Source of the DNA: Streptomyces longwoodensis | Lineage (GTDB): Bacteria; Actinomycetota; Actinomycetes; Streptomycetales; Streptomycetaceae | DNA: 64,000 nt | Direction: 5' to 3' | Assembly (NCBI RefSeq): GCF_001514125.1 | Contig: NZ_KQ948549.1 | Location: 505,081 to 569,080, forward strand | Shown here: piece after piece, positions 25,589 through 34,827 of the stretch | How the letters are laid out: each line of letters begins with the position of its first letter | Numbering within the stretch: the first letter of the stretch is position 1 | The notes under the pieces: generated by a model | What the model was told of the DNA's origin: nothing | What the model saw: the letters and a program-made list of their open reading frames with translations, nothing else | Database searches by the model: none | Program-made: the position numbers and the translations under genes

Positions 25589-27022
25589 ATGACACTCCCC
25601 CAGAGCACCCCCGGCGCCCAGGGCGTCGACGCCTCGGGTGTCCTCGCCTTCCTCGACGCGGTCGAGACGGCCCCCGGCATCGAGCCGCACAGCCTGATGG
25701 TCCTGCGTCACGGGCACCTCGTCGCCGCCGGCTGGTGGGCGCCGTACACGCCGGAGCGCCGACAGCTGCTGTACTCGGTCAGCAAGAGCTTCACCGCCAC
25801 GGCCGCCGGTCTCGCCGTCGACGAGGGACTGGTCCGCCTCGACGACCCGGTCCTGTCGTACTTCCCCGAGCTGGACGCCGGGATCACCGACCCGCGCAGC
25901 CGCGCGCTGCGCGTCCGGCACGTGGCGGCGATGGCCAGCGGGCACGCCGACGAGACCCTGGACCGGGCTCGCGCCCTGGACCCCGGGGACCTCGTGCGCG
26001 GCTTCCTGCTGCTGCCGCCCGACCACGACCCGGGCACGGTCTTCGCCTACAACCAGCCCGCCACCTACGCGCTCGCCGCGATCGTCCAGCGCGTCACCGG
26101 ACAACCCCTCACCGCGTACCTGCGCCCCCGGCTGCTCGACCCGCTGGGCATCGGCGACGTCGCCTGGCTGCGCGACCGCTCCGGCCGCGAGCTGGGCTTC
26201 AGCGGCCTGCACGCCCCGACCGACGCGCTCGCCCGGCTCGGCCAGCTGTACCTGGGCCGGGGGGAGTGGCGGGGACGGCGGCTGCTGTCCGAGCGGTGGG
26301 TCGCCGAGGCCACGCGGGAACACGTCGCGACGGCCGGGGCGATGGGCGACGGCGAGGGCGACCGGCAGGACTGGGACCGGGGCTACGGCTTCCAGTTCTG
26401 GCGCTCCCGGCACGGCTACCGCGCCGACGGCGCCTACGGCCAGTTCGCGCTGGTGCTGCCCGAGCACGACGCCGTGGTCGCGCTGACCGCGGCGGCCGTG
26501 GACACCCAGGGCCTGCTGCGGCTGGTCTGGGACCACCTGCTGCCCGCCTTCCGGACCGCCCCCGTCACGGGGCGCGAGGACGCCGAGGCCGCCCTGGCCG
26601 AGCGCCTGGCCGGACTCGCCCTGGCACCCGTGTCCGGCAAGACCGCACCGCCGGACCGGGCCGAGGCCTGGTCGGGCGCCGCGTTCACCCCGGGCGACGG
26701 GGGGTGCGCCGACGTGCCCGGCCTGACCGGCGCCGTGGTCGCGCCGGGTCCTGACGGCTGGACGGTGACCCTCACCGAGGCCGGCCGGCCGTTGGAGCTG
26801 GGGCTCGGCGCGGGCGGCTGGTCCGTGTCCGAACGGCCGTTGCCCCTCGCGGTCAGCGGTGGCTGGAGCGACGGCGACCGCCTCGCCGTGGACGTGGTGT
26901 TCCTGGAGACCCCGCACCGGTTGCGCCTGACCTGCACCCTGCCCGACCGCACGCTCAGCGCCCGCTGGGACACCACCCCGCTGCACGGCCCGGCGCTGCA
27001 CCGGATGGCTGCGCCGAGCTGA
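25589..27022 (+). CDS. serine hydrolase, class C beta-lactamase fold
   Basis: A 477-residue beta-lactamase/penicillin-binding-like serine hydrolase. The SxxK motif is S63-V-S-K66 with the typical SKSFTA context. Tyr154 (VFAYNQPATY) supplies the second motif, and the HGYRADGAYGQF segment replaces the KTG triad. There is no signal peptide, so it is probably cytoplasmic and not an antibiotic-resistance enzyme. The last 130 residues form an extra beta-rich domain, as in EstB-like or D-aminopeptidase relatives. ATG 25589 follows GAGG eight bases upstream. Its physiological ester or peptide substrate is unknown. Confidence 0.86.
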   Translation: MTLPQSTPGAQGVDASGVLAFLDAVETAPGIEPHSLMVLRHGHLVAAGWWAPYTPERRQLLYSVSKSFTATAAGLAVDEGLVRLDDPVLSYFPELDAGITDPRSRALRVRHVAAMASGHADETLDRARALDPGDLVRGFLLLPPDHDPGTVFAYNQPATYALAAIVQRVTGQPLTAYLRPRLLDPLGIGDVAWLRDRSGRELGFSGLHAPTDALARLGQLYLGRGEWRGRRLLSERWVAEATREHVATAGAMGDGEGDRQDWDRGYGFQFWRSRHGYRADGAYGQFALVLPEHDAVVALTAAAVDTQGLLRLVWDHLLPAFRTAPVTGREDAEAALAERLAGLALAPVSGKTAPPDRAEAWSGAAFTPGDGGCADVPGLTGAVVAPGPDGWTVTLTEAGRPLELGLGAGGWSVSERPLPLAVSGGWSDGDRLAVDVVFLETPHRLRLTCTLPDRTLSARWDTTPLHGPALHRMAAPS

Positions 27023-27046
27023 GCACGGGGCACGCGCCCGCTGTTC

Positions 27047-28693
27047 TCAGGTCCCGCCCGGCCGGAACGTCCGCAGGACGGTGGCGAGGGCCCGCTCGTT
27101 CCCCGGGCGGTCCCAGTCCCCGGCGGGCGTGGTCCAGCGCAGCGAGAAGCCGCGGTTGCCGCCGAGCAGGAACCCCCGGCCGAAGGTCCGCACCCGGGTC
27201 CCGCCGACGTCCGTCAGCCACTCCATGTCGGCGGCCCGGTACCCCTGGTACGTCGTCGCCCGGATCTCCCCGAGGCGCCGGAACCCGGCGAGCTGCCGGA
27301 GCCCGGGCTCGACGTCCTCCCGCCACACGGCGACCGGGTCCGGCCCGACGCGCTCGCTGTAGGTGACCGCGAGCGTGCGCGGGTCGTCCGGCGCGCCGAA
27401 GGTGACCCGGTAGGCGAGGCCGTCTTGGCGCGCGGTGTCCAGGCGCCGCCAGCCGTCGGGCAACGCGACCGCGAAGCCCTCGGGGGCGCGGTACAGCGTG
27501 AAGCCGGCCGGGAGGGCGCCGCCCGAGGGCGCCGGGGCCGGGCCGGTGGACGCGAACGGCCCTGAGGAGGGCGTGGCCGGGGCGGCCGTGGCGGACGGGG
27601 CCGACCCGGACGGGTCCGGAGCGGAGGGCGATGGGGCGGAGGGCGACGGGGCGGGGGAAGGGGGCGACGAGGCCGACGCCCGGCCCGGGCCGCCGCCGGA
27701 CGCCCGGTCTGCGGTGCCCGGCAGCTGCCGCGTCACGGCCAGCGCGGCCACCGCCACGGTCACGACGGCCAGCACGGTGCCCACCGCCATCACCCGGCCA
27801 CCGCGGCGCGGGCCCGCCCGGCGCGCCGCCACGTACGCCCGCCGCAGCCCGCGCGCGGACAGCGCGTGCGGGTCGGCGTCCAGGACGCGGGCCAGCGCCG
27901 CGCGCACCTCGGCCCGGTTCGGCCGCTCCCGGGAGTCCTTGCGCAGCAGGCCCTGCACCGTCGGGCCGAGCGGACCCGCGCGCAGCGGGGTGCGCAACGG
28001 CAGCCGGTCGACGCCCCGCAGGGTCGCCTCGGGCCGGTCGCGGTCCCGGTACGCGGGCCGGCCCTCGACCATCGCGTACAGCATCGCGCCGAGGGCCCAC
28101 AGGTCGGCGGCGGGCCCGATCCGCTCGTCGCGGGCCTGCTCGGGCGAGGCGTACGACGGCGCGGCGACCCGCGGCACGAGCCCCGCCCCGGCGAGGCCGA
28201 AGCCGGTCAGCACCACGGGACCCCGGTCCCGCACGAACACCTGACCGGGACTCAGCTCGCCGTGGGTGATGCCCTGGGCGTGGGCGGCCTCCAGCACCTC
28301 GAGGACCTCCAGCCCGACGGCCGCCGCCCGGACCGGGTGGAACGCGCCCTCCTGCTCCATCAGCTGGCCCAGCGGCCGGCCGTCGATCCACTCGGTGACG
28401 GTCCACAGCGCGGTGCGCTCCACGACCGCGTCGAGCACGGCGGCGATCCGGCCGGGGCACAGCCGGGCCATCGTCCGCGACATGCGCACCACCCGCTCGG
28501 CGGCCCGGCGCATGTCCTCCTCGCCGGTGTCCGGGGGCAGCCGGGTCCAGGTCACCAGACAGGGGCGGCCCCGCTCCCCGCCGTCGGTGTCCTCGCCGTA
28601 CCAGCTGACGCGGTGCGTCTCCTGGTGCACGACGTCGAGGAGCCGGTACTTCCCGGCGACCACCTCGTGGGTGGAGCCGTGCGCCTCGGCCAT
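27047..28693 (-). CDS. membrane-anchored pseudokinase
   Basis: A 548-residue protein with a Ser/Thr-kinase fold (about 14-270) that has lost every catalytic residue. The glycine loop is VHQETHRVSW, the VAIK lysine strand reads PCLVTWTRL, HRDxKxxN is HGELSPGQ, and DFG is GFG. One transmembrane helix lies near 300-325. It is followed by a Ser/Pro/Ala linker and an extracellular domain (about 405-548) with FTLYRAPEGFAVALPDGW. It resembles the serine/threonine protein kinase family by C-lobe motifs (SPEQARDERIGPAADLWALG). ATG 28693 is chosen with AGGG six bases upstream. It may act as a scaffold or sensor. Confidence 0.85.
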   Translation of the reverse strand: MAEAHGSTHEVVAGKYRLLDVVHQETHRVSWYGEDTDGGERGRPCLVTWTRLPPDTGEEDMRRAAERVVRMSRTMARLCPGRIAAVLDAVVERTALWTVTEWIDGRPLGQLMEQEGAFHPVRAAAVGLEVLEVLEAAHAQGITHGELSPGQVFVRDRGPVVLTGFGLAGAGLVPRVAAPSYASPEQARDERIGPAADLWALGAMLYAMVEGRPAYRDRDRPEATLRGVDRLPLRTPLRAGPLGPTVQGLLRKDSRERPNRAEVRAALARVLDADPHALSARGLRRAYVAARRAGPRRGGRVMAVGTVLAVVTVAVAALAVTRQLPGTADRASGGGPGRASASSPPSPAPSPSAPSPSAPDPSGSAPSATAAPATPSSGPFASTGPAPAPSGGALPAGFTLYRAPEGFAVALPDGWRRLDTARQDGLAYRVTFGAPDDPRTLAVTYSERVGPDPVAVWREDVEPGLRQLAGFRRLGEIRATTYQGYRAADMEWLTDVGGTRVRTFGRGFLLGGNRGFSLRWTTPAGDWDRPGNERALATVLRTFRPGGT

Positions 28694-28851
28694 GGTCATC
28701 CCTCGCTGAACCCCGGACTCTGCTTGCCCAGTGGTACGACGGCCGGGACGGCGAGCGTTCAAAGGAACCACACATCCGGCGCGATTCCTGTCTTTTGTTC
28801 AGTCAGTTCGGACGCCAGGAGCCCGGTAGCCCGTAGCCCCCGGCAGCCCGG

Positions 28852-29811
28852 TCAGCGCAGCCCGAAGCGCTCCGCCCAGGCCAGGACGTCGCCGGTCGTG
28901 GCGTTGCCGCCGCAGACCACCAGGCCGAGCCGCGCCCCCTCGCCGACCCGCTCCAGGACCCGGCGGGCCGCCGGCAGCAGACAGCCCGCCGCCGGCTCGG
29001 TCCACAGCTTCGCGTGCTCCGCGAAGTCGAGCGTGCCCGCCACCGCCTCCCGGTCGGGCACCACCAGCACCTCGTCGACCAGCGCCGAGACGTGCGCGTA
29101 GGTCAGCTCGGAGACCGTCGGGGCGCTGAGCGTGGACACCACCGACGACAGCCCGACCGGCACCGGGCCGCCCTCCGCCAGCGCCCGCGACATGGCCTCG
29201 GCGCCCTCGGTCTCCACGCCCCAGATCCGCACCCCGGGCCGCCGGGCGCGCAGCGCGGCGGCGACACCGGAGATCAGCCCACCGCCCCCGATGCTGACCA
29301 GGACGTCGGTGAGGTCACCGGCGTCCTCGGCGAACTCCAGGCCCACCGTGCCCTGGCCCGCGACGACCAGCGGATCGTCGAACGGGTGCACCAGCGTGAG
29401 CCCCTCGTCGCGGAGCCGGCCCACGAGCTCGAAGGCGCCGTCCATGGTGTCGGTCAGCCGCACCGAGGCGCCCGCCTCCTCGGCGATCCGCACGGCGCGA
29501 GCCGGCGCCGAACGCGGCATGACGATCGTGGCCTTCACGTGGAGCGCCCCGGCCATGTGGGCCACGGCGATCCCGTGGTTGCCGCCGCTGACCGCGACGA
29601 CGCCCGCGGCCCGCTCGGCCTCGCTCAGCGAGAGCAGCTTGGCCGTCGCGCCGCGCGACTTGAACGAGCCGGTGCGCTGGAGCAGTTCGAGCTTCGCGGT
29701 GACGGGGGCGCCGAGCAGCGCCGTGAGCCCGGGGCTCGGCACGGTGGGCGTGCGGATCACGTGTCCGGCGATCAGGTCGGCGGCGGCTTCGATGTCGGAG
29801 ATGCCGATCAA
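28852..29811 (-). CDS. PLP-dependent threonine/serine dehydratase-like enzyme
   Basis: A 319-residue fold-type II PLP enzyme. The Schiff-base lysine is K51 in GSFKSRGA, the phosphate-binding loop is SIGGGGL, and the asparagine loop is SGGNHG. It is most like serine/threonine dehydratases or racemases that lack the C-terminal ACT domain of biosynthetic IlvA, so a catabolic or regulatory role (L-threonine to 2-oxobutanoate, or serine to pyruvate) is likely. It is monocistronic, with a purine-rich site before ATG 29811. Substrate choice cannot be fixed from sequence alone. Confidence 0.88.
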   Translation of the reverse strand: MIGISDIEAAADLIAGHVIRTPTVPSPGLTALLGAPVTAKLELLQRTGSFKSRGATAKLLSLSEAERAAGVVAVSGGNHGIAVAHMAGALHVKATIVMPRSAPARAVRIAEEAGASVRLTDTMDGAFELVGRLRDEGLTLVHPFDDPLVVAGQGTVGLEFAEDAGDLTDVLVSIGGGGLISGVAAALRARRPGVRIWGVETEGAEAMSRALAEGGPVPVGLSSVVSTLSAPTVSELTYAHVSALVDEVLVVPDREAVAGTLDFAEHAKLWTEPAAGCLLPAARRVLERVGEGARLGLVVCGGNATTGDVLAWAERFGLR

Positions 29812-29924
29812 GGCGGTTCACCCTTCCGGCGCGGAACGGAGATCCGCGCCCCAGGGCACCCTCACCCCGGGCGGGGGCCCAGGTCAACCGTGGTCCGTGA
29901 CCGCCCCGCCCCCGGCGCCCCGGC

Positions 29925-32885
29925 TCAGCCTGACGCGCCCACCCCGGGCGTGATCAGCCCGTCCCGGTAGGCGATCGCGACCGCCTCCGTGCGGCTGCCC
30001 GCGCCCAGCTTCGCCAGGATGTTGGAGACGTGGACGCTGGCGGTCTTGCCGCTGATGAACAGCTCCTCGCCGATCTGCCGGTTGCTGCGCCCGAGCGCCA
30101 GCAACCGCAGCACGTCGCCCTCCCGGGCCGTGAGCACCGACGCCCGCTCCGGCGCGCCCGCGCCCTCGCCCAGCCGCCCCCGGCGGACCAGCGCGTCCAC
30201 CCGCTCCAGCAGCGGCCCCGCGCCCAGCCGTACGGCCGTCTCCCGCACGGCGCGGGCCTCCCGGGCCGCCTCCGCGCGCCGCTCGGCCACCAGCAGCGCC
30301 TCCGCGTACCGCAGCCGACAGCGCGCCCGCTCGTAGGCGTCGCCGTAGGCGAACGCGGCGACCGCCTCCTCCCACAGTGCCGGGTCCGGGCCGGTCACCG
30401 CACGGGCCTCCTCCGCCTCGGCGCGGGCCAGCCAGGCCATGCCCTCCGGGCCCTGCGGCCGGCCCGTCACGCCGCGCAGCGCACGCTCGCGGGCCAGGTC
30501 GGCCAGCTCCCGCGCCGTGCCCGCCCACCGGCTCGCCGCGTCCTCGTCACCGGTCAGGCGCGCCTCCACCGCCGCGTCGGCGACCGCCGCGAGGGCGAGC
30601 GCCGCCAGCCGCACCGCCACGTCCGGGCCGGTGCCCCTGACGTCGGTCAGGGCGTCCACCGTCGTACGCACCTGGGCCACCGCCGCCCCGGCGTCCCCGC
30701 GCAGCGCGGCCGCGTCGGTCAGCGCGATGCCCGCGACCAGCGTGGCCATCCAGTCGAACGGCCCCTCGAGCAGCGCGCGCGCCCGGTCGGCGGCGCCGTC
30801 CAGCTCCCCGCGCGCCAGCCCCACGTGCAGCGCCGGGGCCACGGTGTACCCGCCCGACGCGGGCAGCACCGCCGCGTCCGCCTCCGCCGCCTCGACGCAC
30901 GCGTCCCAGCGGCCCAGCGTGTACAGCACCACCAGCTGCAGGTACCGCATCTCCATCGGGTACGGCGATGACAGCAGTCCCGCCCGGCGGGCCCGGTCGA
31001 GCCCCTCGGCGAGCCACGGCAGGCTCTCCTCCAGCTCCCCGGACTCGTAGGCGCCGACCGCCAGGTTGTACAGCGCCCGCAGCTCCACGGGAGCGTTGCC
31101 CGCGCGCCGGGCCAGCTCCCGGGCCTCGGTCAGCCGGGCCCGGCCCTCGGGCGAACGGCGGCCGTCGCCCTCCAGGTTGGCGAGCGAGACCAGCAGGTCC
31201 GCCTGCGCGTCGGTCACCCGCAGCCGCTCCGCGACGGCCAGCGCGCGCCGGCCGACCCGCAGGGCGGTGTCGTCGTCGCCGACCTGCCGCGCCGCCAGCA
31301 CGTGCGTGGCCGCCGCCCACACCCACGTCGGTGACGGCGGCTCGGCGGGGATCATCTCCAGCGCCTCGCTGCTGTAGGCGTAGGCGGCCCTCAGGCTGTC
31401 GACGCCGAGGAGGTTGCCGGCGAGCGTGTAGCGCACCCGGGCGGCGAGTTCGGAGTCGGCGTCCTGCCCGACGCCCGCCAGCGCGGCCCGGGTCAGCGAC
31501 ACCGCGCGGTGCGACTCCCCGGCGTGCGCGGCCGCGGCCGAGGCCCGCAGCATCAGCGTGACCCGGTCGACGCCGTCGCCCGCCGGCCGCTCGGCCGCGC
31601 CCACCGCCTCCCACAGGTCCAGCGCCGCCTCCAGGTGCCGCAGCTCCTCGGCGGGCGCGCCGACCCGCTGGGCGTGGCCCGCGGCCTCCAGGGAGGCGGC
31701 GAGCGCCGCGGCCGGGTCGTGGCTCTCGCGGTAGTGGTGGGCGCGCTCGGCCGCGGTCTCCGCCGTAGGGCCCCGCCCGGCCAGCAGCCGCGCGAACGCG
31801 CCGTGCAGGCGCGCCCGTTCGCCCGGCAGCAGGTCGCCGTAGACCGCCTCGCGCGCGAGGGCGTGCCGGAAGCTGTACGTGTCGCGCTCCCCGGCGACCA
31901 GCAGTTGGTGGCCGACGGCCTCGCGCAGCGCCGACTCCAGCGCGTCGTCGGGCAGTCCGACCGCCTCCCGCAGCAGGTCGTGCTCCACCCGCCGGCCCGC
32001 CACGGCCGCCGTGCGCAGCACCTGCTGGGCGGTGTCGGAGAGTTGCTCCACGCGGATCAGCAGCACGTCGGCGAGCCCGCTCGGCACCCCGCCGCCCTCG
32101 GAGCCGGTCGCCGCGACCAGCTCCTCGGCGTAGAACGCGTTGCCCTCGGCGCGCTCGACGATCCGGCGCACGGTGGCGTCCGGCAGCGGCCGGTCCTCCA
32201 CCGACCGCACCAGCCGCGCCACCTCGGCGTCGGCCAGCGGCCGCAGCTCCAGGCGCTCGACGGCCGGCAGCCGCACCAGCTCGGCCAGCAGCGGCCGCAG
32301 GGGGTGGCGCCGGTGCAGGTCGTCCGCGCGGTAGGAGGCGAGCACCGCCAGCCGGTGGCCCGCCGTGCGGCCGGTCGCCGGCTGGAGCACGCCCCGGCTG
32401 AGCAGGAACCGCAGCAGGTCCCGCGAGGACTGGTCCGCCCAGTGCAGGTCCTCCAGCACCAGCAGGACCGGCGCCGCCTCCGCCAGGTCGGCGAGCAGCG
32501 CGGCCATCCCCTCGAACAGCCGCAGCCGCCCGCCCACGTCCCGCACGGCGTCGGGGCCGCCGCCCAGCATCCGCTCGGCCTCGGGGTGCGCGGCGAGCAC
32601 CGGGGCCAGCCGCTCGTCGGCGGCGACCGCGCCCAGCACCTCGGTGAACGGCAGGTACGGCAGGCCCACGTCGCCGAGGTCGACGCAGTGCCCGGTCAGC
32701 ACGGTCACCCCGGCGCGCGCGGCCCGGCCGGCCATCTCACCGAGCATCCGGGTCTTGCCCACGCCCGCGTCCCCGGCGACCAGGACGGCCCGGGCCTCCC
32801 CGGCCCGCGCGCGCTCCAGTACGCGGGACAGCCGGGCCACTTCCTCGTCCCGGCCGATGAGCGGGGTGCCGAACGTCCGTGCCAC
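29925..32885 (-). CDS. large ATP-binding LuxR-family regulator (LAL)
   Basis: A 986-residue LAL/MalT-type regulator. The N-terminal AAA-type ATPase begins [10 protein letters not shown], has Walker A GDAGVGKT (38-45) and a Walker [12 protein letters not shown]. The middle consists of TPR-like alpha-solenoid repeats rich in Ala/Leu. The C-terminal LuxR HTH (about 920-980) reads [31 protein letters not shown]. Such proteins activate transcription in response to a ligand with ATP. GTG 32885 is chosen; the open frame continues upstream but is unlike the family. It lies 92 nt downstream of the UBP zinc-finger gene and could be read from the same transcript. Confidence 0.92.
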   Translation of the reverse strand: MARTFGTPLIGRDEEVARLSRVLERARAGEARAVLVAGDAGVGKTRMLGEMAGRAARAGVTVLTGHCVDLGDVGLPYLPFTEVLGAVAADERLAPVLAAHPEAERMLGGGPDAVRDVGGRLRLFEGMAALLADLAEAAPVLLVLEDLHWADQSSRDLLRFLLSRGVLQPATGRTAGHRLAVLASYRADDLHRRHPLRPLLAELVRLPAVERLELRPLADAEVARLVRSVEDRPLPDATVRRIVERAEGNAFYAEELVAATGSEGGGVPSGLADVLLIRVEQLSDTAQQVLRTAAVAGRRVEHDLLREAVGLPDDALESALREAVGHQLLVAGERDTYSFRHALAREAVYGDLLPGERARLHGAFARLLAGRGPTAETAAERAHHYRESHDPAAALAASLEAAGHAQRVGAPAEELRHLEAALDLWEAVGAAERPAGDGVDRVTLMLRASAAAAHAGESHRAVSLTRAALAGVGQDADSELAARVRYTLAGNLLGVDSLRAAYAYSSEALEMIPAEPPSPTWVWAAATHVLAARQVGDDDTALRVGRRALAVAERLRVTDAQADLLVSLANLEGDGRRSPEGRARLTEARELARRAGNAPVELRALYNLAVGAYESGELEESLPWLAEGLDRARRAGLLSSPYPMEMRYLQLVVLYTLGRWDACVEAAEADAAVLPASGGYTVAPALHVGLARGELDGAADRARALLEGPFDWMATLVAGIALTDAAALRGDAGAAVAQVRTTVDALTDVRGTGPDVAVRLAALALAAVADAAVEARLTGDEDAASRWAGTARELADLARERALRGVTGRPQGPEGMAWLARAEAEEARAVTGPDPALWEEAVAAFAYGDAYERARCRLRYAEALLVAERRAEAAREARAVRETAVRLGAGPLLERVDALVRRGRLGEGAGAPERASVLTAREGDVLRLLALGRSNRQIGEELFISGKTASVHVSNILAKLGAGSRTEAVAIAYRDGLITPGVGASG

Positions 32886-32977
32886 GTCCCCATCCTGGCA
32901 CGCGGCACCGACAGCGCCCGGGGGCGAGCCGGGGCCGCCGCCCTCCGGCGGGCGCGGCGCCGTGCGGGAGGCGGGGG

Positions 32978-33331
32978 TCACCGATGCAGCGCGCCGGCCC
33001 AGTCCGCCGGAACCCGTCCCGCGGGGCCCGGGGCGGGCTGGTCGGCGGGGTGGCTCGCGGGCCCGGCCAACTCCGGCCCGGAGTCGTACAGCTCCTCGGT
33101 GGAGTAGTCCCAGAACCACTCCTCGCCCGGCTCGAAGCTCTGCACGACGGGGTGCCCGGTGGCCCGGAAGTGCGCCGTGGCGTGCTGCGCGGGGGAGGAG
33201 TCGCAGCAGCCGACGTGCCCGCACCGGGCGCAGCGCCGCAGGTGGAACCACCAGCCGCCGTCGGCGTCGCACTCCACGCAGCCGTCACCGCTCGGCGGGA
33301 CGGCGGGGTCGATCGCGTCGGGCTGGGTCAT
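32978..33331 (-). CDS. UBP-type zinc-finger protein
   Basis: A 117-residue protein with a ZnF-UBP-like domain. Metal ligands are visible as C18/C21, C34/C37, C42 and H50/H54/H60 ([30 protein letters not shown]). A conserved tail [18 protein letters not shown] follows. In eukaryotes this fold binds ubiquitin's free C-terminus; in bacteria its ligand is unknown. Its ATG overlaps the histidine-kinase stop (33328-33331), so the two are co-translated. Context suggests a role as accessory protein of that kinase / flavoprotein module. Confidence 0.88.
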   Translation of the reverse strand: MTQPDAIDPAVPPSGDGCVECDADGGWWFHLRRCARCGHVGCCDSSPAQHATAHFRATGHPVVQSFEPGEEWFWDYSTEELYDSGPELAGPASHPADQPAPGPAGRVPADWAGALHR

Positions 33332-34827
33332 ACCGGCTCCTCGGTGGTCTCGGTCTCGGGCGTGGTCCCGGTCCCGGGCGTGGCTTCGGTCCCGGGCTCC
33401 GGCGCGGTCAGCGGCAGCAGCACCTGGAAGCGGGTGTCGCCGGGCACCGACTCGACCTGGATGCTGCCGTGGTGCTTGTTGACGACGATCCGCCAGGAGA
33501 TGTCCAGGCCGAGGCCGGTGCCCTCGCCGACCGGCTTGGTGGTGAAGAACGGGTCGAAGATCCGGCCGCGGATGTCGGGCGGCACGCCGGGCCCGGTGTC
33601 GCGGAACTCGACCAGGACCCGGTCGCCGTCGCGCGCGGTGCGCACGGTGAGCGTGCCGCCGTCCCCGTCGCCGTCCATGGCGAAGACCGCGTTGTCGACG
33701 AGGTTCGTCCACACCTGGTTGAGCTCCGCCGGGTAGGCGGGCACCGGCGGGAGCGTGCGGTCGTAGTCCTTGACCACCTGGATGCGCTGCCCGATCTTCC
33801 CGGAGAGCATCACCAGGGTGCTGTCGAGCAGTTCGTGGACGTCGACCACCCGGTAGGGGGCGCGGTCGAGCTGCGAGTACTGCTTGGCGGCGTCCACGAG
33901 GTGCGAGATGCGGGTGGTGGAGTCCGCGATCTCGTCCATCAACAGCTCGGTCTCGACGGTGTAGTTGAGCCACCCGACGGCCCCGGGCAGGATCTCCGCG
34001 TCCACCGTGGCGGCGACCTGCTCCAGCCAGTCCACGTCGAGACCGGCCTGCACGAAGGTCGGCGCGATCCGCCAGCCCTCGGCGATGTCGTGGTCGTCGA
34101 GCCAGTCGGTGAGGGTGTCCTCCCGGTCGGACGCCTCCAGCGGGCTCAACGTCGGGGCCTTGGCGACCCGTTCGGCCGTGCGCTCCTGGATCTCGATGAG
34201 CCGGGCCAGCGCCTCGGGGTCGTACGCCCCGGAGGCGATGACGCCGAGCTTGTGCCGCATCTTCGCCACCCGCTCGCGCAGCGTGGCCGTGGCACGGACG
34301 GCGGCGGCCGCCGGGTTGTTCAGCTCGTGGGTGAGCCCGGCCGACAACGAGCCGAGCGCGAGCAGCCGTTCGCGCTGCCCGATGGCCCGCTGGGTGTTCT
34401 TCGACCCGAAGAACAGGCCCTCCAGCAGGTGCGCGGCCATCGGGAACCACTCCTGCATGACCGCCGCGAACGACTCGGCGGGCAGCACGAAGAACCGTGT
34501 CGGCTCGGTCACCCGCATCGAGTTGTTGTAGACCTGCGGCACCCGGTCCCCGAGGTAGGCCTGCATGGCGCCCGCGTACACCCCGCGCTGCGAGGTGCGG
34601 CTGACCTCGACGTCGTCGCCGCCCACCCGGCGGGAGAGCACCACGGTGCCCTCGATCATCACGTAGAAGCAGGTCGCCGGGTCGCCCTCGGTGTAGACGG
34701 GCCCCGGCTCGAACCGCTCCACCCGGCCCTCGGCGCACAGTCGGCCCAGCTGCTCGGGGGACAGCTTCTCGAACAGGAACAGGGAGCCGACCTCACCCGG
34801 GCTGCACGGCATCGGCTGCCCGCTCAT
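33328..34827 (-). CDS. soluble sensor histidine kinase with cyclic-nucleotide-binding-type domain
   Basis: A 499-residue histidine kinase without membrane helices. Residues about 15-130 form a cNMP-binding-like beta-barrel (GPVYTEGDPATCFYVMIEGTV). The HisKA-like helix carries His167 in LSAGLTHELNNPAAAAVRAT, with a long helical insert at about 185-290. A HATPase_c domain has the N-box NQVWTNLVDNAVFAM, G1 DTGPGVP and G2 GEGTGLGLDIS. The end is Thr/Glu-rich. ATG 34827 overlaps the upstream flavoprotein stop by 4 nt. Its probable partner is the receiver domain fused to that flavoprotein. The signal may be cAMP, another ligand, or redox state. Confidence 0.92.
   Translation of the reverse strand: MSGQPMPCSPGEVGSLFLFEKLSPEQLGRLCAEGRVERFEPGPVYTEGDPATCFYVMIEGTVVLSRRVGGDDVEVSRTSQRGVYAGAMQAYLGDRVPQVYNNSMRVTEPTRFFVLPAESFAAVMQEWFPMAAHLLEGLFFGSKNTQRAIGQRERLLALGSLSAGLTHELNNPAAAAVRATATLRERVAKMRHKLGVIASGAYDPEALARLIEIQERTAERVAKAPTLSPLEASDREDTLTDWLDDHDIAEGWRIAPTFVQAGLDVDWLEQVAATVDAEILPGAVGWLNYTVETELLMDEIADSTTRISHLVDAAKQYSQLDRAPYRVVDVHELLDSTLVMLSGKIGQRIQVVKDYDRTLPPVPAYPAELNQVWTNLVDNAVFAMDGDGDGGTLTVRTARDGDRVLVEFRDTGPGVPPDIRGRIFDPFFTTKPVGEGTGLGLDISWRIVVNKHHGSIQVESVPGDTRFQVLLPLTAPEPGTEATPGTGTTPETETTEEPV

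Noticed and set aside
25589..27022. Calling the serine hydrolase a beta-lactamase
   Set aside because: It has the SxxK fold but no signal peptide, an altered third motif and an extra C-terminal domain, which fit esterase/peptidase relatives better.
32886..33272. Extension of the LAL regulator upstream of 32885
   Set aside because: It overlaps the UBP zinc-finger gene in another frame and reads as Arg/Pro-rich filler; the family begins just before the LIGRDEE motif.
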